Below, piece after piece: positions 35,248 through 44,700 of a DNA stretch of 64,000 nt. Made by a program: the position numbers and the translations under genes. How positions within the stretch are numbered: position 1 is the stretch's first letter; the number at the start of each line of letters is the position of its first letter. The DNA comes from an uncultured Victivallales bacterium. Its GTDB lineage: Bacteria > Verrucomicrobiota > Lentisphaeria > Victivallales > UBA1829. Under the pieces are notes generated by a model that saw nothing but the letters and a program-made list of their open reading frames with translations, was not told where the DNA came from and made no database searches. The stretch is taken from NCBI GenBank assembly GCA_944391115.1, contig CALXSJ010000002.1:248001-312000 (forward strand). Direction: 5' to 3'.

Positions 35248-35547
35248 GATGAATCCTCCCGTTTTTTCATACTATAAACGGCAGTCCGTGAAAAATCCTG
35301 TTGTTTTTCTGTTTTCCACGATAAAATCCGGGACTCCGGTGAAAAGGGACGTATCACGCTGAATTGCCATGAAGGACCGTTGCGGCTGCCGAATACCGGG
35401 CAAAGGGATGCAGCCGTTCTGTCGCCGGGGAAATGATCCATTTCCTTTATGCAGCGGAATAATTTCCACGCATCCGATTCCGTGCCTGCAGATGGTCTGC
35501 CGGAATATCTTGCGGAATCGCCGGTGCGGAACCGGAGGAGAACGGTG
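35248..35547. other. Intergenic region between ogt and the GH36 gene
   Basis: About 300 bases without a recognised gene. It should hold the ogt promoter (a TATAGT-like -10 lies near 35270 on the minus strand, without a convincing -35) and the 3' end of the GH36 transcript. No strong terminator hairpin was seen. Confidence 0.4.
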
Positions 35548-37668
35548 TCATTTCCGCTTCAGCAGGAAAACCATGCCCTGAAAATCTGAAAGATGTCCCA
35601 CATCCAGCGAAGTGCCCGCACGGAATGAAACTCCGGACGGCGCAAAGGAATCCTCGAGACTCCATTCCCCGTCCAGCGGAAGCGAGAGGTTTTCCGGCGT
35701 ATCTGCAAAAGTGTGGACAATCACCAGCATCCTGCCGTCGCCTGTTCTCGTGAAAATCTGGCTTCCGGAAGGATGGGTATAGGAAAGTCCGGTCCTGCGG
35801 ATCAGATGATTCTCCCCCCGCTTCAGAACTGGAACGGCTTTGCGGTAAAGTTCACATGCGCGGTCCATCCATCGGAGCTGCTGTTCCGTCAGATGAATGA
35901 TGTCGCCGGAGATGCAGAGACGTCCGAAGAAGGCGGAAGAAAGCAGATAACAGAAGCGGTTTTCATCGTCCTCCGCATGAAGCACCGCCCAGATCTGATT
36001 ATTGCGCATCGGAATCAGGCCGGCCGTGTTGGCCGCGATCAGCGGAATTTCCACCCCTTCATGCGCATCGGAAAAACTTCCCATTGAGGCAAGACGCATC
36101 CATGCCGGACTCAGACGGTGTCCGCCGGAAGAACAGATCTCAAGAACCAGATCCGGAAGCTCGCGGCGAATCGTGCGGAAGAAAGCCTCCACACACTCCA
36201 TATGCTGACGCAGAGCTTCCGAAGGGGATTCCGCGCCGTCGCATCCGAATCCGGTCGGGGCATTGTAATCCACTTTCATATAACCGATTCCGTTTTCCTT
36301 CAGGAAACGGATGACCTTGTCCGTCAGGTGAGCTGTGACCGCGGGATTCCGGAAATCCAGAAAAGCCCGTTCGCCGGAACGCAGAATCCTGCCGTCAAGA
36401 TGCAGCAGCATTTCCGGATGTTCCCGGTAGAAAACGCTGTTGCCGGTTGCCACTTCGAACTCAAACCAGATTCCGGGGATGAATCCTTTTTCCCGCAGGA
36501 GATCCATGAAGTTCCGGAACCCGCCCGGATATTTTTCCGGAGACGGCTCCCAGTCTCCCACGCCGCCAAGTCCCTTGCCGAACCATCCGGCATCCAGAAC
36601 GAAATACCGGATTCCGCGATTTTGCAGGCGTTCCGCGACCGGAAGCAGATTCTCCAGATAAGGTTTTCCCCATGTGGTGCACCAGTCGTTGAAGAGAATG
36701 GGAAGATCCTCTTCGGACGCCGGAACTGCTCCTTCGCCGAAACGGGTCAGGCGGTTCTGCAAGGCCTCCGCTCCGCCTGCGGCGCAGGTCACCGCGGCGG
36801 CAGGAGCATGCAGTGTTTCGCCGGGACGCAGTGTTTTTTTCCACTGTCCGAATTCGCGGTCAACCAGTCCGCCCGAAAGGCAGAAGAAATCCCGGTTGCG
36901 CGAAATCTCCATTTCCCAGGATCCGAAAACATCCAGGGCGGCGCCCCAGACCACTCCCGCCTTCCGGTCGATCAGTCCCGCCTGCGGGAAAAATTCCCGG
37001 ACCGGCATGGAACCCTGTTCGCCGAAACGCAGCGAGCGCAAACCGTAGCCGGACCATGACATTTCCAGTCCCAGTTCCTCGGCCGGACGCTGTTCCAGGC
37101 GTCCTTCATTGCTCCAGTTCGAACGCCAGCGCAGAACCTCGTAGGCCTCACAGCCGTCATCCGTCTGAAACGGCGAGAGCATGCCCAGCGAGAAGGATGC
37201 GAGATATTCCAGGTCAACCGGAGCGGTTCCCCGGTTCGTAATGGAGGTTGCGATACGCACATAGGAATCTCCATCCGAATGGCGGACCGTCTGAACCAGC
37301 TCCAGGCCCCGTTCATCAGACATGACCAGTTTCACGCCGTCCTCCAGCGGAAGCAGTTCATAATTCCGGAGAAGCTTCACGCTCTCCGAATTCAGCATGG
37401 AACATCCGGCGGAAAATCCGTTCTGCCATGCATCGCCCGCAATCTTGAACTGGATCGCATTGCCGACATCATATGCCGGAATTTTCATATTCAGCGCTTT
37501 GACAAATCCCCGGAGAGCCGGCGTATCCGCATCCAGGAATTCCCGGTGGGGCTTCATCTGTTTTTCCATTCCGGCGGGGACCATGGCAAATGCGATTTTC
37601 CCGTTGGATTCATACCAGAATGCGGTCATATCGCCAAACGTCTGTTTTTTTACAAGTTGCATCGGCAT
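35548..37668 (-). CDS. Alpha-galactosidase, GH36 family
   Basis: A 706-residue glycoside hydrolase that removes terminal alpha-galactose, for example from raffinose-type sugars or galactomannan. An N-terminal beta-supersandwich precedes the TIM barrel. The barrel shows FVLDAGWFGKGLGGVGDWEP, the nucleophile Asp467 in GYMKVDYN and the acid/base Asp534 in GSFSDAHEG; EICSSGGHRLSP lies between. A C-terminal beta domain follows. There is no signal peptide, so it probably works in the cytoplasm. ATG 37668 has AAAGGA about 11 bases upstream; a second ATG at 37662 is possible. It is transcribed in the same direction as the 647-residue barrel protein, but 680 bases away. Confidence 0.9.
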   Translation of the reverse strand: MPMQLVKKQTFGDMTAFWYESNGKIAFAMVPAGMEKQMKPHREFLDADTPALRGFVKALNMKIPAYDVGNAIQFKIAGDAWQNGFSAGCSMLNSESVKLLRNYELLPLEDGVKLVMSDERGLELVQTVRHSDGDSYVRIATSITNRGTAPVDLEYLASFSLGMLSPFQTDDGCEAYEVLRWRSNWSNEGRLEQRPAEELGLEMSWSGYGLRSLRFGEQGSMPVREFFPQAGLIDRKAGVVWGAALDVFGSWEMEISRNRDFFCLSGGLVDREFGQWKKTLRPGETLHAPAAAVTCAAGGAEALQNRLTRFGEGAVPASEEDLPILFNDWCTTWGKPYLENLLPVAERLQNRGIRYFVLDAGWFGKGLGGVGDWEPSPEKYPGGFRNFMDLLREKGFIPGIWFEFEVATGNSVFYREHPEMLLHLDGRILRSGERAFLDFRNPAVTAHLTDKVIRFLKENGIGYMKVDYNAPTGFGCDGAESPSEALRQHMECVEAFFRTIRRELPDLVLEICSSGGHRLSPAWMRLASMGSFSDAHEGVEIPLIAANTAGLIPMRNNQIWAVLHAEDDENRFCYLLSSAFFGRLCISGDIIHLTEQQLRWMDRACELYRKAVPVLKRGENHLIRRTGLSYTHPSGSQIFTRTGDGRMLVIVHTFADTPENLSLPLDGEWSLEDSFAPSGVSFRAGTSLDVGHLSDFQGMVFLLKRK

Positions 37669-37989
37669 TGGGATCGTTTTCCTTTCAAGTTCAGTCTGAC
37701 TGGTTTGCTGCAGGGAAATTTCCGCAGTTCAAATTCATGGTTTCCCCGCTCTCTTTTCATCGATGTATTTCTGTCCGTTGTTCTCCGGATTAACTTACCT
37801 TGCGGGACATTCTTTTTCAAGGGGATATTCTGGAAAATAATTTTTTCCGCATTGCGGAGTTTTCCGCCGGACTGCGGAACAGAATACTGCTGTCGCAGAT
37901 GCAGAGCGGACAAAAGTCAAAGAAAAGAAATTCCGACTTGCCGCTCCATGGGAATCGGCCAAAAGAACGGCGGAGCATTCTGAGACTTT
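37669..37989. other. Gene-free leader region upstream of the GH36 gene
   Basis: No gene, clear promoter or stable terminator is recognised. Short frames on both strands look like noise. It is likely the leader and control region of the GH36 gene. Confidence 0.35.
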
Positions 37990-38130
37990 TCAGAACTCTT
38001 CCCTTCCCCTCCAGACGACAAACTTTTCAAGTCTTGAAAGGGCGGCAATTTCGTCCTGCACAGATTCGAGCTTGCGACCTCTGCTCACGACCTGTCGTAA
38101 AAAATAACGGTAAGCGCGAAACGCAGCCAT
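37990..38130 (-). CDS. Candidate 46-aa basic helical protein
   Basis: An ATG-started frame of 46 codons reading MAAFRAYRYFLRQVVSRGRK then LESVQDEIAALSRLEKFVVW, with a charged end. The composition (alternating charged and aliphatic residues, coiled-coil-like spacing) is more protein-like than chance frames, but the ribosome-binding site is weak (GAAG close to the ATG) and an in-frame stop directly precedes it. It may be a real small protein or the relic of a longer gene. Confidence 0.3.
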   Translation of the reverse strand: MAAFRAYRYFLRQVVSRGRKLESVQDEIAALSRLEKFVVWRGREEF

Positions 38131-38347
38131 TTATCTTCAAAGGCATTTGAGAGCCGTAACAGTTCCCCGGGATGCAGAAGTCGGGTTCAAGTTTCCGCGA
38201 TCCAATCACCCTCGGACCTCCTCAGAAAATTTAACTGCAGCTCTCATCGTCCACTGATGCCGGCTATGTTATCCCGCAGCCGGTTTTCGGGACAGATTGC
38301 CGAGTGAAAGGAAAAAAGAGAATCTTGACAGGACGCAAAGGTCGCAT
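38131..38347. other. Gene-free stretch after the 647-aa gene
   Basis: About 217 bases with no recognised gene. On the minus strand a strong ribosome-binding sequence (GAGGAGG) precedes a GTG at 38209, opening a 60-codon frame that overlaps the 46-aa candidate. Neither frame resembles a known protein. Confidence 0.3.
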
Positions 38348-40291
38348 TCAAATCTTCGTATGCGCCGCAGTCCAGAGCAATGCTTCCAGGATGTTTGCCG
38401 CCGCCCAGCCATTGTAAGAGTACCAGAGCGATGAGGGACGGCCATCACTGTAATAGAAATCAGTCAAGCCATCACTGGGGCAGAAACGTTCCGTCGTCAC
38501 GCCATAACGGCCATATCCTGTGACCTCCGGATAGAGTTCCAGACTGTTCATGATCCAGGCCATGCCGTCTTCCGCCCGCATCCGGTGCAGCTCGTTGCCG
38601 GTCCGCTCGGCAAGATAATAAAGTTCCGGCGTTATGAGCACGCCCATCGGATGAATGTGCGGGTTCGAAACACTGGTTACAGAACCTCCGCAGGAATTCC
38701 AGGAACTGCCCGCGAGCGGCATGATTTCCGGTACAGCCCGGAAACCGTAACGCCACAAATACTCATAGTGAGCGCCATCTTCAAGCATCTCAAGCAGAGA
38801 TGCTTCTCCGGTCGTCTCGTGAAGCAGGCGCACAAGTTTCATAAATGCGATATTTCCTTCCTGGTCAGGGGCTTTCCAGGTATCCATCGGTGTGCCGCAG
38901 ACATTGAGCTCCCGCACAAACTTGTGATAGAATCCGGCGGCTTTGCATGCCGCGTCACGGTAATGTTCCTTCCCCGTAAATGCGAAAGCCGCGGCCATGG
39001 CGGCTCCGATCCAGCACCCGGCAAACCCCTGCCAGTCAGCCACTTCCCGCCGGTCCGTGTAATAGGCATAGCCGCAGCAGCCGTCCTCACGCTGCAACGC
39101 GGCATGATTGTCGGCAACTTCTGTCGCACGTTCCAGCCAGCCTTCCGGAATTGCATGATTGTGCTGCCGAAGGTGGATCAATGTCAGAAAGAGGTAGTAA
39201 AGCGCATGTCCGTTTGTATAGGCGCTGTGCCGATCATGAGTGATCTTCAGGAAATCCCACCAGCCGTTGACTCTGCTCCCGCGCACTTCGCAAACAAGGT
39301 CATAGAACATGCCCGAAGCCGGATTGTAACCGGCGAGAATCTCATTGAAAAGATCATATCCCGATTTCCGGCCGCGGAAAAAATCTTTTGGCAATTTCAG
39401 CACATCCATTGCAGTGATAAAGGGATACGCCAGAACAGAGCCGCCCGTCCAGCCGATTTCAAACAGTGCGCGCCATGGTTTCAGCTCCGGTTGGCGCGGC
39501 GGATGCGCCTCCTGATTCGTATAGTGCCCGAACTCGTCCGACCAGTTTTGTTCGATGAAGGCGGTCAATATGGCACGTGCGGCCTCTTCAAACGTCTTTT
39601 CAAATTTCGGGCACTCGCGGTAGTGGCGGTAGAGCGATTCGATGATGGTGCGCACACGGTTCCGGCCGCCGTCATTGAAATGGAAAAAGTATCCGGAACA
39701 CTTGGCGGCGGTCACGGGCTGACTGGTTGACTTGGATCGTCCGTCATAATAGTCGCAGTATTTGTTTACGAAGGTGAACGGAAGATTCGCATAGCCCAGC
39801 GTTGCTCCGAAGCGGTTCGGCAGTTCGGCAAAGAGCCCATTGCGAACGAGATGATGATCGGCATCATGACAATAGGGATCTATCGCTATCGCCCCGATTT
39901 CTCCTTGTTTTCCGACCGCAATGGAAACCGGGTGGCTTGCGCGATCGGCACGAAACTCCCAGAACGGCGAAGAGTAGATTGCCTCGGGATGTTTCCTTGT
40001 CAGATTCGGATATTGCCCCGGTTTCGCATTCGCAAGGTTGTTGTCGCCATGAATGCAGCACGGGATCAGATGCCATGCCTCCGCCTCGCCGAGAGTTCCT
40101 TCAATCTTGACTCGGGCGGGATAATGCGCGGAGAATTCAAGCTCGTATCTGGTCATTCCCTGATCGGGGAAGCAGACGAGATTCAGCGAGATGTCGGTAT
40201 TTTCAAATTTCACACCGCAACCGGGATCGACGATCCCGGCCGATTTCCATCCGCCATTCCGGGACTGATAAAAAAGCTCGATCTTCATCAT
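38348..40291 (-). CDS. Uncharacterised protein, probable (alpha/alpha)-barrel carbohydrate enzyme
   Basis: A 647-residue protein without a signal peptide. The first 200 residues are beta-rich. The rest is helical with aromatic and Gly-rich turns spaced as in (alpha/alpha)6 or 7 toroids (ALFEIGWTGGSVLAYPFITA, DGCCGYAYYTDRREVADWQG, GTPMDTWKAPDQEGNIAF, SYNGWAAANILEALLW). Such folds are shared by GH88, GH105, GH127 and polysaccharide lyases, but no family motif was recognised. It starts 23 bases after the small secreted protein gene, so they form one operon. No clear ribosome-binding site is seen at the paired ATGs, which suggests coupled translation. Confidence 0.65.
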   Translation of the reverse strand: MMKIELFYQSRNGGWKSAGIVDPGCGVKFENTDISLNLVCFPDQGMTRYELEFSAHYPARVKIEGTLGEAEAWHLIPCCIHGDNNLANAKPGQYPNLTRKHPEAIYSSPFWEFRADRASHPVSIAVGKQGEIGAIAIDPYCHDADHHLVRNGLFAELPNRFGATLGYANLPFTFVNKYCDYYDGRSKSTSQPVTAAKCSGYFFHFNDGGRNRVRTIIESLYRHYRECPKFEKTFEEAARAILTAFIEQNWSDEFGHYTNQEAHPPRQPELKPWRALFEIGWTGGSVLAYPFITAMDVLKLPKDFFRGRKSGYDLFNEILAGYNPASGMFYDLVCEVRGSRVNGWWDFLKITHDRHSAYTNGHALYYLFLTLIHLRQHNHAIPEGWLERATEVADNHAALQREDGCCGYAYYTDRREVADWQGFAGCWIGAAMAAAFAFTGKEHYRDAACKAAGFYHKFVRELNVCGTPMDTWKAPDQEGNIAFMKLVRLLHETTGEASLLEMLEDGAHYEYLWRYGFRAVPEIMPLAGSSWNSCGGSVTSVSNPHIHPMGVLITPELYYLAERTGNELHRMRAEDGMAWIMNSLELYPEVTGYGRYGVTTERFCPSDGLTDFYYSDGRPSSLWYSYNGWAAANILEALLWTAAHTKI

Positions 40292-40313
40292 GATGCCAGT
40301 TGGAATTTTGATG

Positions 40314-40874
40314 TCACTTCGTCTGGAAACTGTCGATGGAGAACTGCGTCTTTTCCGGGATAAGAAGATGCCGGATCTGATTCTCCTGCGTGTAAATCAC
40401 AAACAGTTCTTTTTTCCTGCGTGGAGCCGGATCCGGTCCCAGGGTTGTGTTGTTAATGTGGAGGATGGTGTTGTTTTTGATAACGGGCAGAATCCTGTCG
40501 GTCACTTCTTTCCATTCCTTTCCGGAGCCATAGAAGGCACGCAGCACCTTGAATTCCTGCGAGGGCTCAACGTTGGCGGCCACAATCCCGAACTGGTGCT
40601 CCGGAATCGCAACGGTCTTTTCCGCGCCTCCATCTGTGAATACGACCGTCAGCATTTTTTTCTTGCCCGGGGCCGGATCCGGTCCGAACTCCTTATTCGA
40701 CGGACGGATCGTCAGAAACGCCCCCGGCACTCCGCCGGCATGCTTCAGAAACGCCGCGGTCACATCGTTGACCTGATTTCCATTCCCATAAGCGGCTTTC
40801 ACAATTTTGAGCTCTCCGGCAGAAAGTCCAGCCGCGAAAACGACTGCGAACAGCGTTGCAGACAACTTGTTCAT
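40314..40874 (-). CDS. Secreted protein made of two DUF3395-like repeats
   Basis: A 186-residue exported protein: signal peptide of about 20 residues, then two copies of one domain (about 21-95 and 107-178). Each copy has the pattern A-(Y/F)-Y-G-x-G, DVT or EVT, GPDPAP, a basic pair, a hydrophobic strand and IPE. The joining segment VAANVEPSQEF is closely matched in the esterase at 50758 (VAANTPLSQEF). The motifs resemble DUF3395, known from the C-terminus of DnaJC11-type proteins; this link is an inference from motif order. ATG 40874 was chosen over 40883 because AGGA is then nine bases away. Role unknown; its operon partner is the barrel protein. Confidence 0.7.
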   Translation of the reverse strand: MNKLSATLFAVVFAAGLSAGELKIVKAAYGNGNQVNDVTAAFLKHAGGVPGAFLTIRPSNKEFGPDPAPGKKKMLTVVFTDGGAEKTVAIPEHQFGIVAANVEPSQEFKVLRAFYGSGKEWKEVTDRILPVIKNNTILHINNTTLGPDPAPRRKKELFVIYTQENQIRHLLIPEKTQFSIDSFQTK

Positions 40875-40883
40875 GATCTCCAT

Positions 40884-41309
40884 TCCTTTTCTCTTGTTAT
40901 GGTTTTCCCACAGGACAACCGTGAAATTATTTTTATTCAGCCGTAAAAAGTTCAGACGGAAGACGAGTGCCCGTTTCTGTCTGTTTCATAATTCTGACAG
41001 ACAACATGCGCGGCCCCTACTTGTTTTTTCTGCTATATATATTGGCACAAAATGATTGAAATGTCAAGAGAGATTTGAAAAATAATTAAATATTTTTTTT
41101 GATTTTCATTGAAATATATGAAGATATGAGTCTAAATTCCATGACGGTGTATTTTATGAAAAATAAAGTTGCTCTAAAAAGTAAAATGCATAATGAATTG
41201 ATGATGAAAAATATGGAATGATAAAACCGCATCTTGGAAATGTTGCAAAATCATATGAAAATTATTTTGATATTTTTCATAATCTGAAGGTGTATTATAA
41301 AGCCTTTCC
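40884..41309. other. AT-rich gene-free stretch
   Basis: From about 41030 to 41350 the sequence is conspicuously AT-rich compared with its surroundings. No gene is recognised. On the minus strand a TTGACA (41067-41062) lies upstream of a TATATA run near 41040, with wider than usual spacing; it may be the promoter of the secreted di-domain protein. Confidence 0.45.
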
Positions 41310-41800
41310 CCTATTGCTGCAATGGAATAATAAGCAGAATAAATACACTGCATTCTGTCCCGCATTTTACAGCAAGTCATGCTGCTCCTTGAAAAAGAAG
41401 CGATTCGTCGCTTCAGTCCCCGGGACATTCCCGCTGTCAGGCGGATCACGTGTTCCAGCGTCTGTGCGGAAGGAGACAATGTACTGTGGAATTCCCGGCT
41501 GCCGCGCAGTGGCGGTTCAAATCGAAAGATGAGATGATGACCGGGAATACGTTTCAAATGTTTCCTGAGGTCCTGGGAAATTCGTTCGGAATACTTGATG
41601 CTGGTGATTTCCAGATTCCGATATTCCCCGGAAAAACGGGTTGCTTTTCCCGGGATGGCGGATACGTCTCCGCGGGAGACCGGATAGACCGTCCCGTTGA
41701 TGCCCAGGCGGCCGGTCCGTCCGGTGACAATGACCAGTTCCGGGAATCATGCCAGCGCAAAATCCCTGTGCGGCCATGCGGATTCGTCACGATTTTCCAT
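41310..41800 (-). pseudogene. AraC-family regulator relic: cupin sensor with in-frame stop, HTH lost
   Basis: Read on the minus strand from ATG 41800, the frame gives MENRDESAWPHRDFALA, a TGA stop at codon 18 (41749-41747), then FPELVIVTGRTGRLGINGTV, YPVSRGDVSAIPGKATRF and HLIFRFEPPLRG. This is a well-kept AraC-type cupin sensor. After about LTAGM (near 41430) similarity is found only in shifted frames and ends at the AT-rich stretch; no HTH follows. The stop and the missing DNA-binding domain mark it as a pseudogene. Confidence 0.65.
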
Positions 41801-41984
41801 CCCCCATCTTGAGTTTGACAGACAGAATTTTCCGCAGGAAACGGCAGTCTCCCGGAATAGGAACAATCTTTTCCCTCATAATGGTGATAATTTACCTTTA
41901 TTCGGTGATTTTATCAAGGTTTTTGGATCAGAATATGCTATATTAAACGCAAAACGGAAACAACCGGAGCCGAAGTAAAGTCAA

Positions 41985-42323
41985 GTCAAGGCGGGGAAAA
42001 GATGAAATTTCCAAAAGCGGTTGTTGGCCGTTGATCCATGCCGTTCCGGTGTGTGCCGCCAATCTTCCGAGCAATCTCTTCGGCGGTTCCGTCTGACCGG
42101 CGAAGGATCGGAATCTGGAGGATTCCGGCGGATTCCCGGTGATGTGTTTCAAGCGGACATCGAATCCATCTCCGCCGCGAAATCCGCGGGATTCGGAGCA
42201 CTGGAAGGAGCCCTCTTGAAAAGCTCTGGAAATCTTTCTGCCGCGCGGGGAAACCGTGAAGCCGAATCCGGAAAACAGAACGCCTTGCAATGAGATGCTT
42301 GAACATTGCAGGATGTTTCTCAT
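41985..42323 (-). pseudogene. AraC-family regulator relic: frameshifted HTH domain
   Basis: On the minus strand, three frames in turn carry pieces of an AraC DNA-binding domain: ADFAAEMDSMSA (about 42150-42190), then RLKHITGNPPESS (about 42120-42158), then SDGTAEEIARKIGGTHRNGM plus DQRPTTAFG (about 42010-42100). The order and spacing match the two HTH motifs of the family, so at least two frameshifts are needed. An ATG at 42323 with GGAGG upstream may be the old start, but no sensor domain is recognisable. It is divergent from the GH127 gene, the usual place for its regulator. Confidence 0.5.
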
Positions 42324-42420
42324 GGCGCCTCCAATCCGGGGATGACGGAGAATCCTGAAAAAACGTTTTCGGAACTGCAAAAATCCGATTGCTGAAAGAA
42401 TACGGAATCTATAAGAGAAG

Positions 42421-44700
42421 ATGAAACAAAGCGTTTTATTTTCACTCGCAGAGGTCCGGCTGCACCCGGGAATACTGAAGGAGCGCCAGGAAACCGACTG
42501 TTGCTACCTGCTTGAACTCCTGGACCCGGAACGGCTGCTTGCCCCCTGGTATGCGCAGGCGCACCTTCCTTCCCCTCCGCCATACGGCGGCTGGGAAGCG
42601 CGGGATATTGCCGGACATTCCGGCGGTCACTATTTGTCGGCGCTGGCCGCCTGTTACGCCGCAACCGGCAGCCGGCGCGCCCTGGAACGGGCGCAACAGT
42701 TCGTTTCCGGAATTGAACGCTGCCAGCGGAAACACGGCGACGGCTATGCGGGCGCCGTGGACAAACGCTGTTTCGAAAAGCTCCGGCATGGCGAAATCCA
42801 TGCGGGCGGATTCATGCTGAACGACGTCTGGGTGCCTCTCTACACACTCCACAAGATGATGGCGGGGCTGCGTGACGCGGATCAGCTCTGCCGCATCGCC
42901 GCTGCGCGGGAAATCGCCTGTAAACAGACGCGCTATCTGATGAAAGTGTGGGAAAGTCTGGACGACGATCAGATGCAGGAGATTCTGAAGTGCGAACACG
43001 GGGGGATTGCCGAAACGCTGATTGATCTGGCGGAAACGACCGGCGACCGGAAAATTCTTGACTTCGCCTGCCGCGCATTCTGCCAGAAAAGTGTGCTTGA
43101 TCCATTGCGTGCAGGACGCGACGAACTCGACGGAATGCACGGCAACACCATGATTCCCAAGGTGATCGGCCTTGCCAAACTTTACAATGCAACCGGAGAT
43201 GAAAGCGCCCGGAAAGCCGCGGAGTTCTTCTTCGACCGGGTTGTGAACTTCCGCAGTTTCGCGAACGGCGGCAACGGAGAAAGCGAACACTTCTTCGCGA
43301 TCGGCACGGAAAAGGACCATCTGACGGCTTTCACGACCGAAACCTGCAACTCGTACAACATGATCAAGCTGGCCGAACTTCTTTTCGAATGGGAGCCGCG
43401 CGCCTGCATCATGGATTTCGTCGAACGGGCGCTGCTGAATCACGTTGCCGCGAACATCGGCCGCAAACCGGGGGAATTCGGTTACTTCCTTTCCATGGCG
43501 CCGGTGGCGGTGAAGGTGTTTTCAACGCCGGAGGACTCCTTCTGGTGCTGTGTCGGCACCGGGATGGAGAGTCCGATGCGGTACGCCCGCACGTTCTATG
43601 CTCGTTCGGGAAATACCTTGTGGATCAACCACTATTTCCCATCCGAACTCATCTGGCGGGAACAGGACCTGAAAGTGACCGCGGCCGGAGGATTTCCGGA
43701 ATCGGGACTTGCGACGTTCCAATTGCAGTTCAACCCGGGTATTTCCTCCCGGAAACTTGCACTGAAACTCCGTCGGCCGTGCTGGGCGTCCACGATGCGG
43801 ATCGCCCTGAATGGTGCGGTCATTTCCGTTTCCGCCGGTGCGGACGGGTATTTCACGATTGAACGGCTCTGGCACGACGGCGACCGCCTCGCGGTATCGC
43901 TGCCGATGGAGTTCCGGAGCGAACCTCTGCCCGGCACCGACCGCCGCGCGTTCTTCCGCGGCCCGGTACTGCTGGCGGGAGTCCTGCCTTCCGCAGCAGG
44001 GGAAGCGGATCCCGCCCGTGAACGCTTCAGCGATCATCTGAAGGCGCGAGGCAAAACCGATGAATTTCCTCCTCATCTGATCGCGGACCGTCTGATCAAG
44101 GATCCGCATGAGGCGGAGGCCGCCCCGGCAATGAAACTCGACTGGAGGCCGCTCTATCAGGTCTACGAGGAGCATTACGGCGTCTACTTCCGGGTGATGG
44201 ACCGCAGGCGCTACCGGGCGTGCGAAGAAGAACTGCGCCGCCTCTCCGAACGTGAAAAAGCACGGCGCCTGGCTGTTGTTGACGAAGTCTTCCCCGGTTT
44301 TCAGCAGTCTGAAGTCGAACACGCGCTGCGGGAGTCCCGTTCCGATACAGGGGATTTCCAGCGCCGCAAGTTCCGCCGGGCGCTCCCGGGGGGTGAATTC
44401 AGTTATGAAATGGGATGTGATCCCGATCTGCCGCTTGAACTTGAGCTCCTCTACTGGGGCGCGGAATGGAGCGGCGCCCGCATTGCGATTCTGGTCGACG
44501 GAGTCATGATCGCGGAACAGCAGACACACACGCTTTGCCCCGGAGAATGGAGCCCGATCCATTATCCGGTTCCGAAAGAACTTACGGCGGGGAAAAACTT
44601 GATCCGCCTGACGGTCCGCCATCTCGAAGGCGGTGACGGCGGACGCGTGTTCCATCTGTCCATCATTCGAAAATCATCGGTTCAGGAGGAAAATCGATGA
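42421..44700 (+). CDS. Beta-L-arabinofuranosidase, GH127 family
   Basis: A 759-residue glycoside hydrolase of the GH127 (formerly DUF1680) type, which frees L-arabinofuranose from beta-linked arabino-oligosaccharides. Family motifs are WEARDIAGHSGGHYLSALAA, TTETCNSYNMIKLAELLFEW and SFWCCVGTGMESPMRYA. Glu307, Cys309, Cys376 and Cys377 correspond to the zinc and nucleophile cluster known in the family, where a Cys is the nucleophile. C-terminal beta domains follow. No signal peptide is present. The start has only a weak AGAGAAG site. The stop codon overlaps a small frame with a strong ribosome-binding site, and a GH43 gene follows. Arabinose from this enzyme could feed araA/araD at 62-64 kb. 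Confidence 0.92.
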   Translation: MKQSVLFSLAEVRLHPGILKERQETDCCYLLELLDPERLLAPWYAQAHLPSPPPYGGWEARDIAGHSGGHYLSALAACYAATGSRRALERAQQFVSGIERCQRKHGDGYAGAVDKRCFEKLRHGEIHAGGFMLNDVWVPLYTLHKMMAGLRDADQLCRIAAAREIACKQTRYLMKVWESLDDDQMQEILKCEHGGIAETLIDLAETTGDRKILDFACRAFCQKSVLDPLRAGRDELDGMHGNTMIPKVIGLAKLYNATGDESARKAAEFFFDRVVNFRSFANGGNGESEHFFAIGTEKDHLTAFTTETCNSYNMIKLAELLFEWEPRACIMDFVERALLNHVAANIGRKPGEFGYFLSMAPVAVKVFSTPEDSFWCCVGTGMESPMRYARTFYARSGNTLWINHYFPSELIWREQDLKVTAAGGFPESGLATFQLQFNPGISSRKLALKLRRPCWASTMRIALNGAVISVSAGADGYFTIERLWHDGDRLAVSLPMEFRSEPLPGTDRRAFFRGPVLLAGVLPSAAGEADPARERFSDHLKARGKTDEFPPHLIADRLIKDPHEAEAAPAMKLDWRPLYQVYEEHYGVYFRVMDRRRYRACEEELRRLSEREKARRLAVVDEVFPGFQQSEVEHALRESRSDTGDFQRRKFRRALPGGEFSYEMGCDPDLPLELELLYWGAEWSGARIAILVDGVMIAEQQTHTLCPGEWSPIHYPVPKELTAGKNLIRLTVRHLEGGDGGRVFHLSIIRKSSVQEENR

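Noticed and set aside
38060-38095. tRNA-like T-arm sequence (GCTCGAATC on the minus strand)
   Set aside because: The T-stem has only about four pairs and no matching acceptor, D or anticodon arms could be found upstream, so it is not a tRNA.
41545-41565. Second copy of the TTGAAACGT operator half-site
   Set aside because: Only one half matches, and it lies inside the coding remnant of the AraC sensor, away from any start codon.
41747-41749. In-frame TGA in the AraC sensor relic as possible selenocysteine
   Set aside because: No SECIS-like hairpin was seen, the position is not a redox site in AraC proteins, and the DNA-binding domain is missing, so a nonsense mutation is the simpler reading.
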